Shown: positions 47,326-56,777, counted from the first letter of the stretch. The stretch: DNA of 64,000 bases from JAWPMT01 sp965242775 (GCA_965242775.1 CBDETI010000029.1:1-64000), one strand, 5' to 3'. Translations and numbers: made by a program. Notes: generated from the letters alone by a model not told the origin.

Positions 47326-47700
47326 ATGAGTGATAAAAGACATTATGCCGTTATAGACAAGTACAACAGAAAGCTAACCCTCCAATACAAAGGGGAGGTG
47401 GTCGCTGAGACAACCGAAGCTTTGATTTTAAAGGAAGTAGGCAAAACCGTATACGATCCTGTCTTCTATCTACCAAAAGAAGCCCTAAAAATTCAATTGG
47501 CTCCAGATGCTGGTCATAAAAGCCATTGTCCGATCAAAGGTGATGCTTCTTATTGGAACCTACCGGATGCATTCACAGAAAGCTATTTTGCATGGAGTTA
47601 CGAGAATTCGTTGCCTCATACAAAAAAAATTGAAGGTCACATTGCCTTCAACATGAAGTATATTACAGTTGTCTCAGCACCAATAGAAACGACAGCATAG
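47326..47700 (+). CDS. DUF427 domain protein
   Basis: 124 residues, no signal peptide. KLTLQYKGEVVAETTEALILKEVGKTVYDPVFYLPKEAL, then HKSHCPIKGDASYWNL and NSLPHTKKIEGHIAFNMKYI, match the DUF427 family, a small beta-barrel fold of unknown function. The conserved CPIKG and Tyr/Trp residues are present. The rhodanese gene starts 28 bp after its stop, so the two are probably co-transcribed. Confidence 0.88.
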   Translation: MSDKRHYAVIDKYNRKLTLQYKGEVVAETTEALILKEVGKTVYDPVFYLPKEALKIQLAPDAGHKSHCPIKGDASYWNLPDAFTESYFAWSYENSLPHTKKIEGHIAFNMKYITVVSAPIETTA

Positions 47701-47728
47701 TATCACTAAACCAACCTTCACTTGAATT

Positions 47729-48577
47729 ATGGAAAGGTCTAATTTCCTCGTCTCCACCAACTGGCTCCAAGAACATCTGACAGACCAAAATCTCGTGATT
47801 GTGGATTGCCATTGGGATAGCAACGCCTACCTGCGGGCACACATTCCAGGAGCATTGATGCGGCCTGGTCACTCCTACATCAAGTCTGAAGTTGACGGGC
47901 ATGTGTCGAAATACCTACCTACGGCTCATGAGTTCACGGCAATGGCAGGTCAGCTAGGGATCACTCAAGACAGTTTAGTCGTCTGCTATGATGAATGGAG
48001 CAATCATTTTGCTACACGTTTTTGGTGGGTGGCTGCCTACTATGGATTTAATCATGTCAAGCTATTGGATGGCGGCTGGCAAGCCTGGGTTGAGGCCGGA
48101 TTGCCCATTTCCTGCAAAAATGAAGGTTATAAAGATGCTGAGGCGCCGTTTGAAACAAAAGAAAGGCCCAGTAGTAATATAGACCTCAAAGAGGTTATGT
48201 CTGTCTACAACGACCCCCACTGGCAGGTAGTTGATGTGCGCTCCGACGAAGAGTTCTCAGGTGAAAACTCGGCCGGAAACAAAAGAGGGGGTCATATTCC
48301 CGGTGCTTTGCACCTGGAGTGGAGTCAACTTTTGTCAGAGCCGCATGGGCCAACAGGCACCCGTCGTTTTTTACCCAATGACGAAATGCTCACCAAACTG
48401 AGTTCCGTTGGAATCAATCGCGAAAAAAATATCGTTGTTCATTGCCAGTCGGGAGTGAGGGCCAGTTTCATGGTGTTTTGCCTCGAACTGCTGGATTTCC
48501 CCAAAGTAAGACTCTATGATGGTTCCATGGGCGATTGGGCTAACCAAGACGAAACACCTTTGGAAGAAGGTAGCTAG
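47729..48577 (+). CDS. Two-domain rhodanese-like sulfurtransferase
   Basis: 282 residues with two rhodanese domains. The N-terminal one (VIVDCHWDSNAYLRAHIPGALMRPG) lacks the catalytic cysteine loop in its normal form (VVCYDEWSNHFATRFWWV). The C-terminal one has the six-residue active loop CQSGVR with catalytic Cys239 (VVHCQSGVRASFMVF). The loop is closer to thiosulfate sulfurtransferases than to 3-mercaptopyruvate enzymes (CGSGVT type), but the substrate is not certain. It is convergent with eda, three bases between stops. Confidence 0.9.
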   Translation: MERSNFLVSTNWLQEHLTDQNLVIVDCHWDSNAYLRAHIPGALMRPGHSYIKSEVDGHVSKYLPTAHEFTAMAGQLGITQDSLVVCYDEWSNHFATRFWWVAAYYGFNHVKLLDGGWQAWVEAGLPISCKNEGYKDAEAPFETKERPSSNIDLKEVMSVYNDPHWQVVDVRSDEEFSGENSAGNKRGGHIPGALHLEWSQLLSEPHGPTGTRRFLPNDEMLTKLSSVGINREKNIVVHCQSGVRASFMVFCLELLDFPKVRLYDGSMGDWANQDETPLEEGS

Positions 48578-48580
48578 GTT

Positions 48581-49246
48581 CTAACCGAAGCTTTTCCACA
48601 TAGCAAGGCAATCACTAACCATTTTTCTCAGCTGTTCATAATTCTGGTTCTGGACAATTTCCTTAGTTATCAACTGCGAGCCCATCCCCACGCAGGTTGC
48701 TCCAGCATTATGCCACGCCCTTAAATTCTCTTCTTCCGGAGCTACTCCCCCAGTGGGCATGACATTGGTCCAGGGGCAAGGCCCTTTAATTCCCTTGATG
48801 AACTTGGGACCATAAGTCCCACCGGGAAACAACTTGACCAGCTCACAGCCAAGCTCTTCCGCCCGGGCGATCTCGGTCAGCGAACCACAGCCGGGTGACC
48901 AAAGTACCTTTCGTCGGTTACAAACAGTAACAATATCCTCTCTTAATACCGGCGTGACAATGAAATTGGCACCAACATGCATATACAAAGAGGCCATAGC
49001 CCCGTCAGTAACAGACCCAACGCCAAGAATCATCTCGGGTAGTTCTTGCCTGCAAAAGTGATCTAACTCCCGAAACACATCGATGGCATGATCCCCCCTG
49101 CTGGTGAATTCCAACACCCGCGCACCGCCTTCGTAACAAGCAGTAACTACATCTTTGCAAACAGCAGGGTCGGCATGATAAAAAAGCGGCACAATGCCTG
49201 TCCTGGCCATCTCGCTAAAAACTTCAATCCTCGTGAATCGCGACAT
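48581..49246 (-). CDS. eda: KDPG/KHG aldolase
   Basis: 221 residues. A class I aldolase: the catalytic Glu is in ARVLEFTSRG, the Schiff-base Lys in CELVKLFPGG, and MPTGGVAPEEENLRAWHNAGATCVGMGS forms the phosphate site. It splits 2-keto-3-deoxy-6-phosphogluconate to pyruvate and glyceraldehyde 3-phosphate. It lies 34 bp after kdgK, so the two give the lower part of a uronate or Entner-Doudoroff route. No uronate isomerase or lyase is in the window. Confidence 0.93.
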   Translation of the reverse strand: MSRFTRIEVFSEMARTGIVPLFYHADPAVCKDVVTACYEGGARVLEFTSRGDHAIDVFRELDHFCRQELPEMILGVGSVTDGAMASLYMHVGANFIVTPVLREDIVTVCNRRKVLWSPGCGSLTEIARAEELGCELVKLFPGGTYGPKFIKGIKGPCPWTNVMPTGGVAPEEENLRAWHNAGATCVGMGSQLITKEIVQNQNYEQLRKMVSDCLAMWKSFG

Positions 49247-49280
49247 AATATTTTGTTATATGACTAAAACATTCAGTTAG

Positions 49281-50324
49281 TTATCTGGCAACACGTCCAG
49301 AGGCATCACCTCCCATCAGCTTCTCCACCTCGCCAAGTGTTACAAGATTGGCATCTCCTTTGATCGTATGCTTCAGACACGAAGCGGCTACAGCAAAGTC
49401 CAGCGCCTTTTGACAATCTTCTCCATAAGTGAGCAATCCGTAGATCAACCCAGCCATAAAGGAATCTCCCCCACCCACTCGATCCACGATATCGGTGATT
49501 TGATACTGACGTGATTCGTACATGGTGCTACCATCATATAAAACACCAGCCCACGTATTATGTGAAGCCGAAATCGATCCTCTAAGCGTGGTGATTACCT
49601 TCTGCGCCTTAGGGAATTTTCTCATCATTTGCTCGCATACCGACAAGAAAGCCTCGGCCTTCACCTCATGCCCCTGTTTGGTAATATCCAATCCCTCGGG
49701 TTTGATGCCAAAATGTTTTTCGGCATCTTCCTCATTACCCAAAATCACATCACAGTGCTCGGTTAACTGAGTCATGATGGTCTCTCTATCTCCTCCATAT
49801 TTCCACAATTTGGCTCGGTAATTCAAATCTGTTGAGATGGTCACACCCTTGGCACTTGCCACTTTCACTGCCTCGAGGCATGCATCTGCTGCCCCTTGCG
49901 AAATCGCGGGTGTGATACCCGTCCAATGAAACCAGTTAGCATTTTCAAATACCGAATCCCAATCAATCATGCCGGGTGATATTTCCGACATAGCCGAATG
50001 CGCACGGTCATATACCACTTTGCTACCTCGAGACACGGCTCCCGTCTCTAGAAAATAAATTCCAAGGCGGTCACCCCCCCAGGCTACATGGTCCAACCCC
50101 ACTCCCCGTTTCCTCATCTCCATCATGGCACATTCACCAATGTCATTGGCAGGCAACCTCGTCACAAATTGAACCGGGATGTTGTGGTTGGCAAGTGATA
50201 CGGCCACATTGGATTCACCACCCCCATAAACTACGTCGAAAGAATTCGCCTGTGAAAAACGCAAAAAACCCGGAGGTGCCAACCTCAACATAATCTCACC
50301 GAAAGTAACAACCTTGTTATTCAT
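49281..50324 (-). CDS. kdgK: 2-keto-3-deoxygluconate kinase (PfkB family)
   Basis: 347 residues from the ATG at 50324 (MNNKVVTFGEIMLRLAPPG); the frame is open ten more codons, through the operator palindrome. PfkB features are the substrate-binding VYGGGESNVAVSLA, then ISTDLNYRAKLWK and the catalytic-site DIVDRVGGGDSFMAGLIYG. With eda downstream, KDG is the most likely substrate. Its promoter region carries a 31-bp palindrome and the next upstream gene is a Nudix-type regulator, so it is probably controlled by a sugar or sugar-acid signal. Confidence 0.9.
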   Translation of the reverse strand: MNNKVVTFGEIMLRLAPPGFLRFSQANSFDVVYGGGESNVAVSLANHNIPVQFVTRLPANDIGECAMMEMRKRGVGLDHVAWGGDRLGIYFLETGAVSRGSKVVYDRAHSAMSEISPGMIDWDSVFENANWFHWTGITPAISQGAADACLEAVKVASAKGVTISTDLNYRAKLWKYGGDRETIMTQLTEHCDVILGNEEDAEKHFGIKPEGLDITKQGHEVKAEAFLSVCEQMMRKFPKAQKVITTLRGSISASHNTWAGVLYDGSTMYESRQYQITDIVDRVGGGDSFMAGLIYGLLTYGEDCQKALDFAVAASCLKHTIKGDANLVTLGEVEKLMGGDASGRVAR

Positions 50325-50331
50325 GCTATTG

Positions 50332-50362
50332 ATTTTACTGTGTAATTTATACACAGTAAAAT
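50332..50362 (-). promoter_or_regulatory. Palindromic operator overlapping the kdgK promoter
   Basis: ATTTTACTGTGTA (50332-50344) and TACACAGTAAAAT (50350-50362) are perfect 13-base arms around five bases, ending 8 bp before the kdgK start. On the minus strand a TTTG at 50373-50370 and TATAAATT at 50351-50344, 18 nt apart, form a plausible promoter whose -7 box covers the palindrome centre. The neighbouring Nudix-wHTH regulator is the natural candidate to bind. Confidence 0.75.
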
Positions 50363-50379
50363 AAAGTCACAAAAAAAAG

Positions 50380-51057
50380 TCATTTCCTTGGGTTCTTCAA
50401 CCGAAACAACGTGGGTCCGCCCTTGACTCCCGGTTTCTTTTTACTGGTTTGAGTCAGCATATCCATTTGCAAAATTTTCTTTCTAAAGTTCCTTCTGTCC
50501 AAATTCTCACCCAAAATATTCTCGAAAAGTTCCTGCAACTCAGTGAGCGTGAAGTATTCCGGCAATAACTCACCAAATACCGTGTATTGTTTCAGCTTCT
50601 CCCTCAGTTTAATCAAGGCATCGCTGTAAAGCGCTTCATGATCAAAGCCCAGTTTAGGAAGCTCGCTGAGCGGATACCAGGCTACTTCTGAGATGTAATT
50701 CTTCGCAACAGCCGGATGATTCTCAGGTCTTACCAGCGCGTAAAACAATACGGACACAACCCTTTTGACCGGGTGTCTTTGTATGTCCCCGTAGCAAGCC
50801 ACCTGCTCGTGTGGAATATCTCCAATGCCCGTCAAACTGAACAACACTTTGTCCACAGCTTCTGTGAGTGTTTCACCCTCCGACATAACACCTCCGGGCA
50901 ACATCCAATAATCTTTGAAAGGCTCGATAGATCGCTTCACCAGCAAGATCTTGAGGATGTTTTCCTGAAACCCGAATACACAGCACTCTGCCGCAATGGT
51001 ACATTCATAAGACGATTCGGAAACGGCAGTGCTGACAGAAATTGGCGCTTTATCCAT
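50380..51057 (-). CDS. NrtR-type regulator (Nudix domain fused to winged helix)
   Basis: 225 residues from the ATG at 51057; an ATG at 51078 is possible. The Nudix-like domain (about 15-135; ILLVKRSIEPFKDYWMLPGGVMSEGETLTEAVDKVL) keeps only part of the Nudix box: the REUxEEUGU core is not intact, as expected for a sensing rather than hydrolysing member. The C-terminal part (about 150-225; FTLTELQELFENILGENLDRRNFRKKILQMDML, GPTLFRLK) is the winged helix typical of NrtR-family regulators. It ends next to the operator in front of kdgK and eda, so it likely represses that operon. Confidence 0.88.
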   Translation of the reverse strand: MDKAPISVSTAVSESSYECTIAAECCVFGFQENILKILLVKRSIEPFKDYWMLPGGVMSEGETLTEAVDKVLFSLTGIGDIPHEQVACYGDIQRHPVKRVVSVLFYALVRPENHPAVAKNYISEVAWYPLSELPKLGFDHEALYSDALIKLREKLKQYTVFGELLPEYFTLTELQELFENILGENLDRRNFRKKILQMDMLTQTSKKKPGVKGGPTLFRLKNPRK

Positions 51058-51312
51058 TGCACCAAATCTATAAAACAAATATTGGGAGTCTATGTATCCA
51101 GTTTATAAAGCGCATCCGCTCCAGGCATGGCTCCTGAAAATCAAAGAATTACAGCGGTTCGCCCAGGCCTCGGAACACGAGAACACTAAAACCGGGACCC
51201 CTTTCTCCCAAATGAATAAAAAAGACATACCTCGGATTTGTGTAAATGGTCAAACCTGCCTAGGTTACTGCAGGGTTTACCTATTAGTATGGGACTTTTT
51301 CTCGGCCAAAGT

Positions 51313-51759
51313 ATGAGGAGGCATGATCTGCTTCATTGGATTCCGCGGATTGTGATCGTGATTATCGTAGGACAGACGCTACCATTCAAATTCATGGCTG
51401 CACCGGAAAGCGTATGGATATTCGAACAACTCAACATGGAACCTACAGGTCGCTTGGGAATTGCAACCATCGAACTTTTAGCTGTTTTAGCGCTGCTGAG
51501 CAAGTATTACATTCTCGGCGCTATTATTAGTTTGAGCATTATCAGTGCTGCCAACTTCTATCACTTCACAAGGCTAGGACTCATTATCAACAACGATGGG
51601 GGAGCTCTTTTTATCATGAGTATTATCGTGCTGGCCTGCGCGCTTTGGTTGTTGATCTATTGGAATGGTCTACGCAGAAGGCAAAAGGCAACATTCACCA
51701 GACCCGACGAATACGATGCTGATGAAGTATTTGTGGGTGACGAATCACCAACGGACTAG
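51313..51759 (+). CDS. DoxX-like small membrane protein
   Basis: 148 residues from the ATG at 51313 (MRRHDLLHWIPRIVIVII); an ATG at 51289 is also possible. Four hydrophobic helices, with VIVIIVGQTLPFKFMAAPESVWIFEQL followed by GRLGIATIELLAVLALL, match the DoxX-like pattern. A cytoplasmic acidic tail follows. Function is unknown; homologues are loosely linked to redox and thiosulfate metabolism. The 230 bp upstream hold only a short unconvincing frame. Confidence 0.65.
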   Translation: MRRHDLLHWIPRIVIVIIVGQTLPFKFMAAPESVWIFEQLNMEPTGRLGIATIELLAVLALLSKYYILGAIISLSIISAANFYHFTRLGLIINNDGGALFIMSIIVLACALWLLIYWNGLRRRQKATFTRPDEYDADEVFVGDESPTD

Positions 51760-51867
51760 CTAAACCAGCTTCTCCAAACTCCCCTCCCTCATGCGAGAGC
51801 AAAAACAGGTATTTGCAAATTGGTCAGTGCTTCGTAAATTACTGTAAATTAACCAACCGCTTAAACC

Positions 51868-52656
51868 ATGAGTTACGAAGAACTGATTCCAGAAAGCAAC
51901 GATAAGCCTTGGAAACTCTGGGGTCTGGCGGCTTTGATCAGCGTTGCTGGGGGTATTCTTTTCTCCAGAGGCCTTTTTGGTGTGATCGGTGTAAATCCTG
52001 ATCTTACTGAACTCGGTAGTGACATTTTTCTTAAATACCTCCTGATTGTTGTGGCCCTGGAACGCTCTGCGGCAGTCTATTTAGGGATCTACCGGGATTC
52101 GGACAAGAAACGGATCGTCAAGCGAATCGAACGAGTACAAAAGGCGCTTGCCGGACGCGAAAAACAGCTCCCTGATGGATCAACCGAAATAGAGTTAAAC
52201 ATAAATTTTCTAAAGGAAACCTATAGGAAGGAAACCAGGATTCTTAAAAACCTACCGGATCAAACCACGATTAAACCAAAGGAATTGGCAGTGGATGACG
52301 ATGGCTACCCCACAACCACCGAGACTTCAAAGCTTGTCAGCTATCTGGAGATGGTTCTTCAAATCTATAGTTTCAAACTTTCTGATTACGAAAACAGCAC
52401 CAAGAGAAAAGCTACGAGAATAGTCTTTGTGGCGGGGATTTTCATCGCCTTTGTTGGCCTGAGTATTTTTGACGATCTATTGACCCTTCCCAAGACCATT
52501 GAAGGAACGCAACGCGGCTTTTACCGCCTAGCGGATATTTTGGTTACCGGAGGTCTGCTCGGAGGAGGAAGTAAGAGTTTTGCTCAACTGCTCGCTGCCT
52601 CTGACTCGCTATTGGAGCAGGTCAAATCCGGTAAGTCTGCAGGAAGTACCACCTAA
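51868..52656 (+). CDS. Hypothetical membrane protein
   Basis: 262 residues, family not recognised. Two hydrophobic helices near the N-terminus (WGLAALISVAGGILFSRGLF, YLLIVVALERSAAVYLGIY) are followed by a charged, probably helical cytoplasmic domain (about 75-185). A third helix is IVFVAGIFIAFVGLSIF, and a Gly-rich hydrophobic stretch (LADILVTGGLLGGGSKSFAQLLAAS) comes near the C-terminus. The last segment resembles a re-entrant or fourth helix. It is convergent with metG. No function can be offered. Confidence 0.7.
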   Translation: MSYEELIPESNDKPWKLWGLAALISVAGGILFSRGLFGVIGVNPDLTELGSDIFLKYLLIVVALERSAAVYLGIYRDSDKKRIVKRIERVQKALAGREKQLPDGSTEIELNINFLKETYRKETRILKNLPDQTTIKPKELAVDDDGYPTTTETSKLVSYLEMVLQIYSFKLSDYENSTKRKATRIVFVAGIFIAFVGLSIFDDLLTLPKTIEGTQRGFYRLADILVTGGLLGGGSKSFAQLLAASDSLLEQVKSGKSAGSTT

Positions 52657-52681
52657 ACGTAATTGAAAATTTCAAGGAGTC

Positions 52682-54733
52682 TTAACTAATACCGGCGCCA
52701 TTTTGAGCCAGGTGATCCGGACTGACTGACTGCAACGTGCCGTCCTCATTTTCAGCAAAAAGCAACATTCCTTCCGATTCGATCCCCATGATTTTTCTTG
52801 GGGCGAGATTGGCAAGTACGACTACTTTCTTTCCCACCATTTCTTCGGGGGAAAAGTGCTTGGCGACCCCACTGAGGATGGTACGCTTATCAACGCCCGT
52901 ATCTATGGTGAACTTAAGAAGCTTGTTGGACTTCTCTACCTTCTCCGCTGTTAACACCTCACCTACCCGCAAGTCCATGGTCATAAAGTCGTCGTAACTT
53001 ATCTGCTCCTTCAAAGGATTGAAATGTTCTCCTGAGGCGGCTTCGTTGTGAGCTTTGGTTTCCATAAGCTTTGAGATTTGCTGATTGATAGTGTCGTCCT
53101 CGATTTTTTCAAACAATAATGACCCTTTAGCTATTTCGTGTCCTTCGCACAATAACTCCCCGCTGCCTAGTTGAGGCCACGAAACCCCATCAAATTTGAG
53201 TGTTTCTCGGATCTTGGCAGCAGTTCCGGGCAAAAAGGGCTCTGTCAGTACACTCAGGTTAGCTACCAGTTGCAGCGCAGTATTCATAATGGTAGCTACC
53301 CGGGGTTGATCCGTCTTGATCAATTTCCAAGGCTCCGTATCTGCCAGGTATTTGTTGCCTAATCGCGCTACCTCCATTACCAGGCTCAGTGCTTCGCGAA
53401 ACTTAAATTGATCCAGGCGCTCTGATACCTTAGCCGGATAACCAGCAAGGTCCGTCAACACACGCTCGTCAAGGGCCTCCAGGCCTGCCAACGCGGGTAC
53501 CTTGCCTTCAAAATATTTGTGTGTGAGGACAACTGCCCTGTTCACAAAATTTCCAAGAATCGCTACGAGTTCGTTGTTATTTCTCGCCTGAAAATCTTTC
53601 CATGTGAAATCATTGTCCCTGGTCTCCGGGGCATTACTCGTTAGCACATATCGTAGCACATCTTGCTTACCAGGCATATCTTCCAAGTACTCATGCAACC
53701 ATACTGCCCAGTTTCTGGAAGTAGATATTTTGTTGTTTTCAAGATTCAAAAACTCGTTGGCGGGTACATTGTCTGGAAGAATGTAAGAGCCCTCCGCCTT
53801 CAGAATTGCAGGAAAAATGATGCAATGAAAGACGATGTTATCTTTCCCGATGAAGTGCAACAGCCGGGTATCCTTGTCCTTCCAGTAGTCCTCCCAGTTT
53901 TTACCCTTGGCGGCAGCCCATTCCTTCGTGGCAGATATATACCCGATTGGAGCATCAAACCACACATAGAGGACTTTGCCTCTTCCCTCCACTATTGGTA
54001 CTGGAATACCCCAATCCAAGTCTCTGGTCATGGGCCTGGGCCTCAAGCCACTGTCAATCCAGCTTTTGCATTGTCCGTAGACTGTAGATCTCCATTCTTT
54101 ATGACCTTCCAGTATCCATTCTTTCAACCAGTCTTCATATTCGTCCAAAGGAAAATACCAATGTTTAGTTTCCTTTTTAACCGGCTTTTCGCCACTCAAC
54201 ATGGACTTTGGATTTTTCAGCTCTCCGGGACTCAATGTAGAACCGCAGTTTTCGCACTGATCGCCATAGGCTTCTTCAAAGCCGCACACCGGACAGGTAC
54301 CTTTTATATAGCGATCTGCCAAAAACTGCCCCTCTTTCTCATCGAAAAACTGAGCTGACGATTGCTCCCTGAAATCTCCCTGGTCATACAGCGTTTTGAA
54401 GAACTCGGAAGCTGTTTCATGGTGTGTCTTGGAAGAAGTTCGAGAATAAATATCAAATGAAATACCAAAATCCTCAAATGATCTCTTGATCTGCTCGTGA
54501 TACCGATCTACTATCTGCTGCGGGGTTTTTCCCTCATTTCTGGCTCGTAAGGTAATGGCCACACCGTGCTCATCTGATCCACAAACGAAGGCAACATCTT
54601 CTCCCTTGAGTCTTAAGTACCTAACATATATATCTGCAGGTATATAGACGCCCGCCATATGACCAATGTGAATTGGACCGTTGGCATAAGGTAGTGCGGC
54701 AGTGATCGTATGTCGCTTATAGGATGAACTCAT
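52682..54733 (-). CDS. metG: Methionyl-tRNA synthetase
   Basis: 683 residues. Class I catalytic domain with HIGH at residues 22-25 (ANGPIHIGHMAG) and a KMSKS-equivalent KISTS (NNKISTSRNWAVW). The zinc knuckles are CPVCGFEEAYGDQCENCGS. The helical anticodon domain includes RNNNELVAILGNFVNRAVVLT. The C-terminal tRNA-binding OB domain (MTMDLRVGEVLTAEKVEKSNKLLKFTID, NLAPRKIMGIESEGMLLFAEN) gives the dimeric form. It charges tRNA-Met, and a tRNA-Met gene lies elsewhere in this window. Confidence 0.98.
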   Translation of the reverse strand: MSSSYKRHTITAALPYANGPIHIGHMAGVYIPADIYVRYLRLKGEDVAFVCGSDEHGVAITLRARNEGKTPQQIVDRYHEQIKRSFEDFGISFDIYSRTSSKTHHETASEFFKTLYDQGDFREQSSAQFFDEKEGQFLADRYIKGTCPVCGFEEAYGDQCENCGSTLSPGELKNPKSMLSGEKPVKKETKHWYFPLDEYEDWLKEWILEGHKEWRSTVYGQCKSWIDSGLRPRPMTRDLDWGIPVPIVEGRGKVLYVWFDAPIGYISATKEWAAAKGKNWEDYWKDKDTRLLHFIGKDNIVFHCIIFPAILKAEGSYILPDNVPANEFLNLENNKISTSRNWAVWLHEYLEDMPGKQDVLRYVLTSNAPETRDNDFTWKDFQARNNNELVAILGNFVNRAVVLTHKYFEGKVPALAGLEALDERVLTDLAGYPAKVSERLDQFKFREALSLVMEVARLGNKYLADTEPWKLIKTDQPRVATIMNTALQLVANLSVLTEPFLPGTAAKIRETLKFDGVSWPQLGSGELLCEGHEIAKGSLLFEKIEDDTINQQISKLMETKAHNEAASGEHFNPLKEQISYDDFMTMDLRVGEVLTAEKVEKSNKLLKFTIDTGVDKRTILSGVAKHFSPEEMVGKKVVVLANLAPRKIMGIESEGMLLFAENEDGTLQSVSPDHLAQNGAGIS

Positions 54734-54831
54734 CGATGGGAGCTATTTTTTGCGCAAATATAGACCCACCAGTTTTCCCAAAAAGGTTCTTGTGAGCGAA
54801 TAAAACTTTGGGGAGAATTTTTCGAATAGAG

Positions 54832-55398
54832 CTACCAGCCAGCACCATCCCAGAAACCGAAAAGCCAGTTTCCAGGTGCGTTAGCATCATCGCTGCGATA
54901 GAATTCTTTCACCGCACTCAGCAACTCCTCCCGGCTGATCATATCATCCTTATTGAGGTCGATTTTGGTGAAGCTCTTCGCCGAATATCGGATCTCGATT
55001 CGATAGGCCATGAACAGATCAATGTACTCATCCAGGGAGATAAACCCATCACCATTGGCATCAAAAACGTTGAAAATATCCTTTACGAATTGGTTGACAT
55101 GCTTTTCATAGAGCTCATCGCTACCATTCACGATGCCTTTGTCGGCAAATTCCAACCACTCTTCCAGACTGGCACTATCGTCGACACCTTTCCCGATAAA
55201 TTCCCTGAAGCTCACCCAAAGGTGTTCACACTTGTCGATGTACTCCTTATACTTTTCTGAGTCCGGTTTGAATCCCCAAAGGACACACAGGTTTTCACCG
55301 ATATTGGTAAAATCATCCTTCTCGATCAACTTGTTATTATCAAAATCGAGTATATCGAAGTAGTGCGTGAGCTTTTTCTCTTGAATCTCAGTTAACAT
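54832..55398 (-). CDS. Four-EF-hand calcium-binding protein (calerythrin-like)
   Basis: 188 residues, cytoplasmic (no signal). Four EF-hand loops are visible: DFDNNKLIEKDDF, a degenerate DDSASLEEW, and two good ones, DANGDGFISLDEY and DLNKDDMISREEL. The spacing resembles sarcoplasmic calcium-binding proteins and bacterial calerythrin. A conserved-looking tail, NAPGNWLFGFWDGAGW, ends the protein. It probably acts as a calcium buffer or sensor. Single gene between metG and cinA, divergent from cinA. Confidence 0.88.
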   Translation of the reverse strand: MLTEIQEKKLTHYFDILDFDNNKLIEKDDFTNIGENLCVLWGFKPDSEKYKEYIDKCEHLWVSFREFIGKGVDDSASLEEWLEFADKGIVNGSDELYEKHVNQFVKDIFNVFDANGDGFISLDEYIDLFMAYRIEIRYSAKSFTKIDLNKDDMISREELLSAVKEFYRSDDANAPGNWLFGFWDGAGW

Positions 55399-55518
55399 GT
55401 CCAGCGCGGTATCACAAAATTCCCTGCAAGATAGTTAATCTTGCTGACTACTTGGGAGGCTCCTGCCTGCCAACGTTGAAGCTATTTTAATTGACGTTAG
55501 ACCAAATCGACTGACTAA

Positions 55519-56763
55519 ATGCCTGCAACTGCTGAGATCATCACAATCGGAGACGAGATTCTTTACGGACAAACCCTTGACACAAACAGCCATTGGATTA
55601 GCGAACACCTCGACATGATCAATATCAAGGTCTTCCAAAAAACAACCATCGGTGACACGGAAGAACATATTCTGACTGCCTTAACCGATGCTTCTTCACG
55701 TGTAGATGTTGTATTGATAACCGGTGGGTTGGGGCCCACCTCCGATGACCTTACTAAGCCTACTTTAGCTAAATATTTCGGAGTTGACTTGGTACTTAAC
55801 CAGGAGGCACTACAAGAAATCACTGACCTCTTTACAAGGGCCGGTCGTCCCATGACCATCATGAATGAGCAACAGGCCTTGTTGCCTGACAACTGCGAGA
55901 AAGTAACCAACAAAATGGGTACCGCTCCGGGTATGTGGTTCGACGAAAACGACACAGTCTACATATCAATGCCGGGGGTACCTTACGAGATGAAGTCCAT
56001 GATGGAGGAATACATTCTGCCGCGTCTTTCAAAAAAATTCCAGAAGGAACAGATCGTTCATAAAATCATTAGGACCGTGGGGATTGCAGAGTCCAGGTTG
56101 GCAGATATTATTAAAGACTGGCAATCCTCCTTACCATCGAATCAAAAACTGGCATACCTCCCCTCTTTCGGGCAGGTTAAGCTACGAATTACGGGCACTG
56201 GAAGTGACCGATCGGTACTGGATGCCAGCATCGACACCAAGGTGGCGGAGTTGATCCCACTGATAGACGAGCACGTGTACGGCTTTGATAATGATGAACT
56301 AGAGGAAGTAGTAGGTCAATTGTTACTCGGTGGAAAATGTACGTTGGCTACCGCTGAAAGCTGCACGGGTGGAAATGTGGCAGCTACCTTGACCAGTGTG
56401 CCAGGTAGCTCGGCATACTTCGTGGGTTCAGTCATCGCTTATGACAACTCGGTAAAAAAGAAAGTTCTCAATGTCAAGGAAGAGTCACTGGCAAGGCACG
56501 GGGCAGTCAGCGAGGAAGTTGTGAAACAAATGGCCGAAGGGGTACGAATGGCGCTGGGAGCTGATATTGGTCTTTCCACCAGCGGCATAGCGGGCCCAAC
56601 AGGAGGAACCCCTGAGAAACCCGTGGGAACTATTTGGTTCGGTTATTCGGACAAGCACCGAACAATTGCTAGAAAAATGCAATTCACCAAAAACAGGCAG
56701 TTGAATATCAAGTTTGCCACAGTGGTTGCTCTGAACATGTTTCGAGTGAATTTTAAGTCCTGA
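55519..56763 (+). CDS. cinA: CinA-family nicotinamide-nucleotide amidohydrolase
   Basis: 414 residues. The N-terminal molybdopterin-binding-like domain (EIITIGDEILYGQTLDTNSHWISEHL, LITGGLGPTSDDLTKP) corresponds to the COG1058 pyrophosphatase part. The C-terminal CinA amidase domain has LATAESCTGGNVAATLTSVPGSSAYFVGSVIAYDN, then GLSTSGIAGPTGGTPEKPVGTIWFGY. The full protein recycles pyridine nucleotides (ADP-ribose and NMN reactions); it is also named for competence in other bacteria. Complete, normal length. Confidence 0.95.
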   Translation: MPATAEIITIGDEILYGQTLDTNSHWISEHLDMINIKVFQKTTIGDTEEHILTALTDASSRVDVVLITGGLGPTSDDLTKPTLAKYFGVDLVLNQEALQEITDLFTRAGRPMTIMNEQQALLPDNCEKVTNKMGTAPGMWFDENDTVYISMPGVPYEMKSMMEEYILPRLSKKFQKEQIVHKIIRTVGIAESRLADIIKDWQSSLPSNQKLAYLPSFGQVKLRITGTGSDRSVLDASIDTKVAELIPLIDEHVYGFDNDELEEVVGQLLLGGKCTLATAESCTGGNVAATLTSVPGSSAYFVGSVIAYDNSVKKKVLNVKEESLARHGAVSEEVVKQMAEGVRMALGADIGLSTSGIAGPTGGTPEKPVGTIWFGYSDKHRTIARKMQFTKNRQLNIKFATVVALNMFRVNFKS

Positions 56764-56777
56764 TTTGCGGAATATTG

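Noticed and set aside
51092..51316. 74-codon frame between the Nudix regulator and the DoxX-like gene
   Set aside because: No recognisable domain, signal or membrane segment. It overlaps the regulator promoter region and the DoxX-like start, so it is probably chance.
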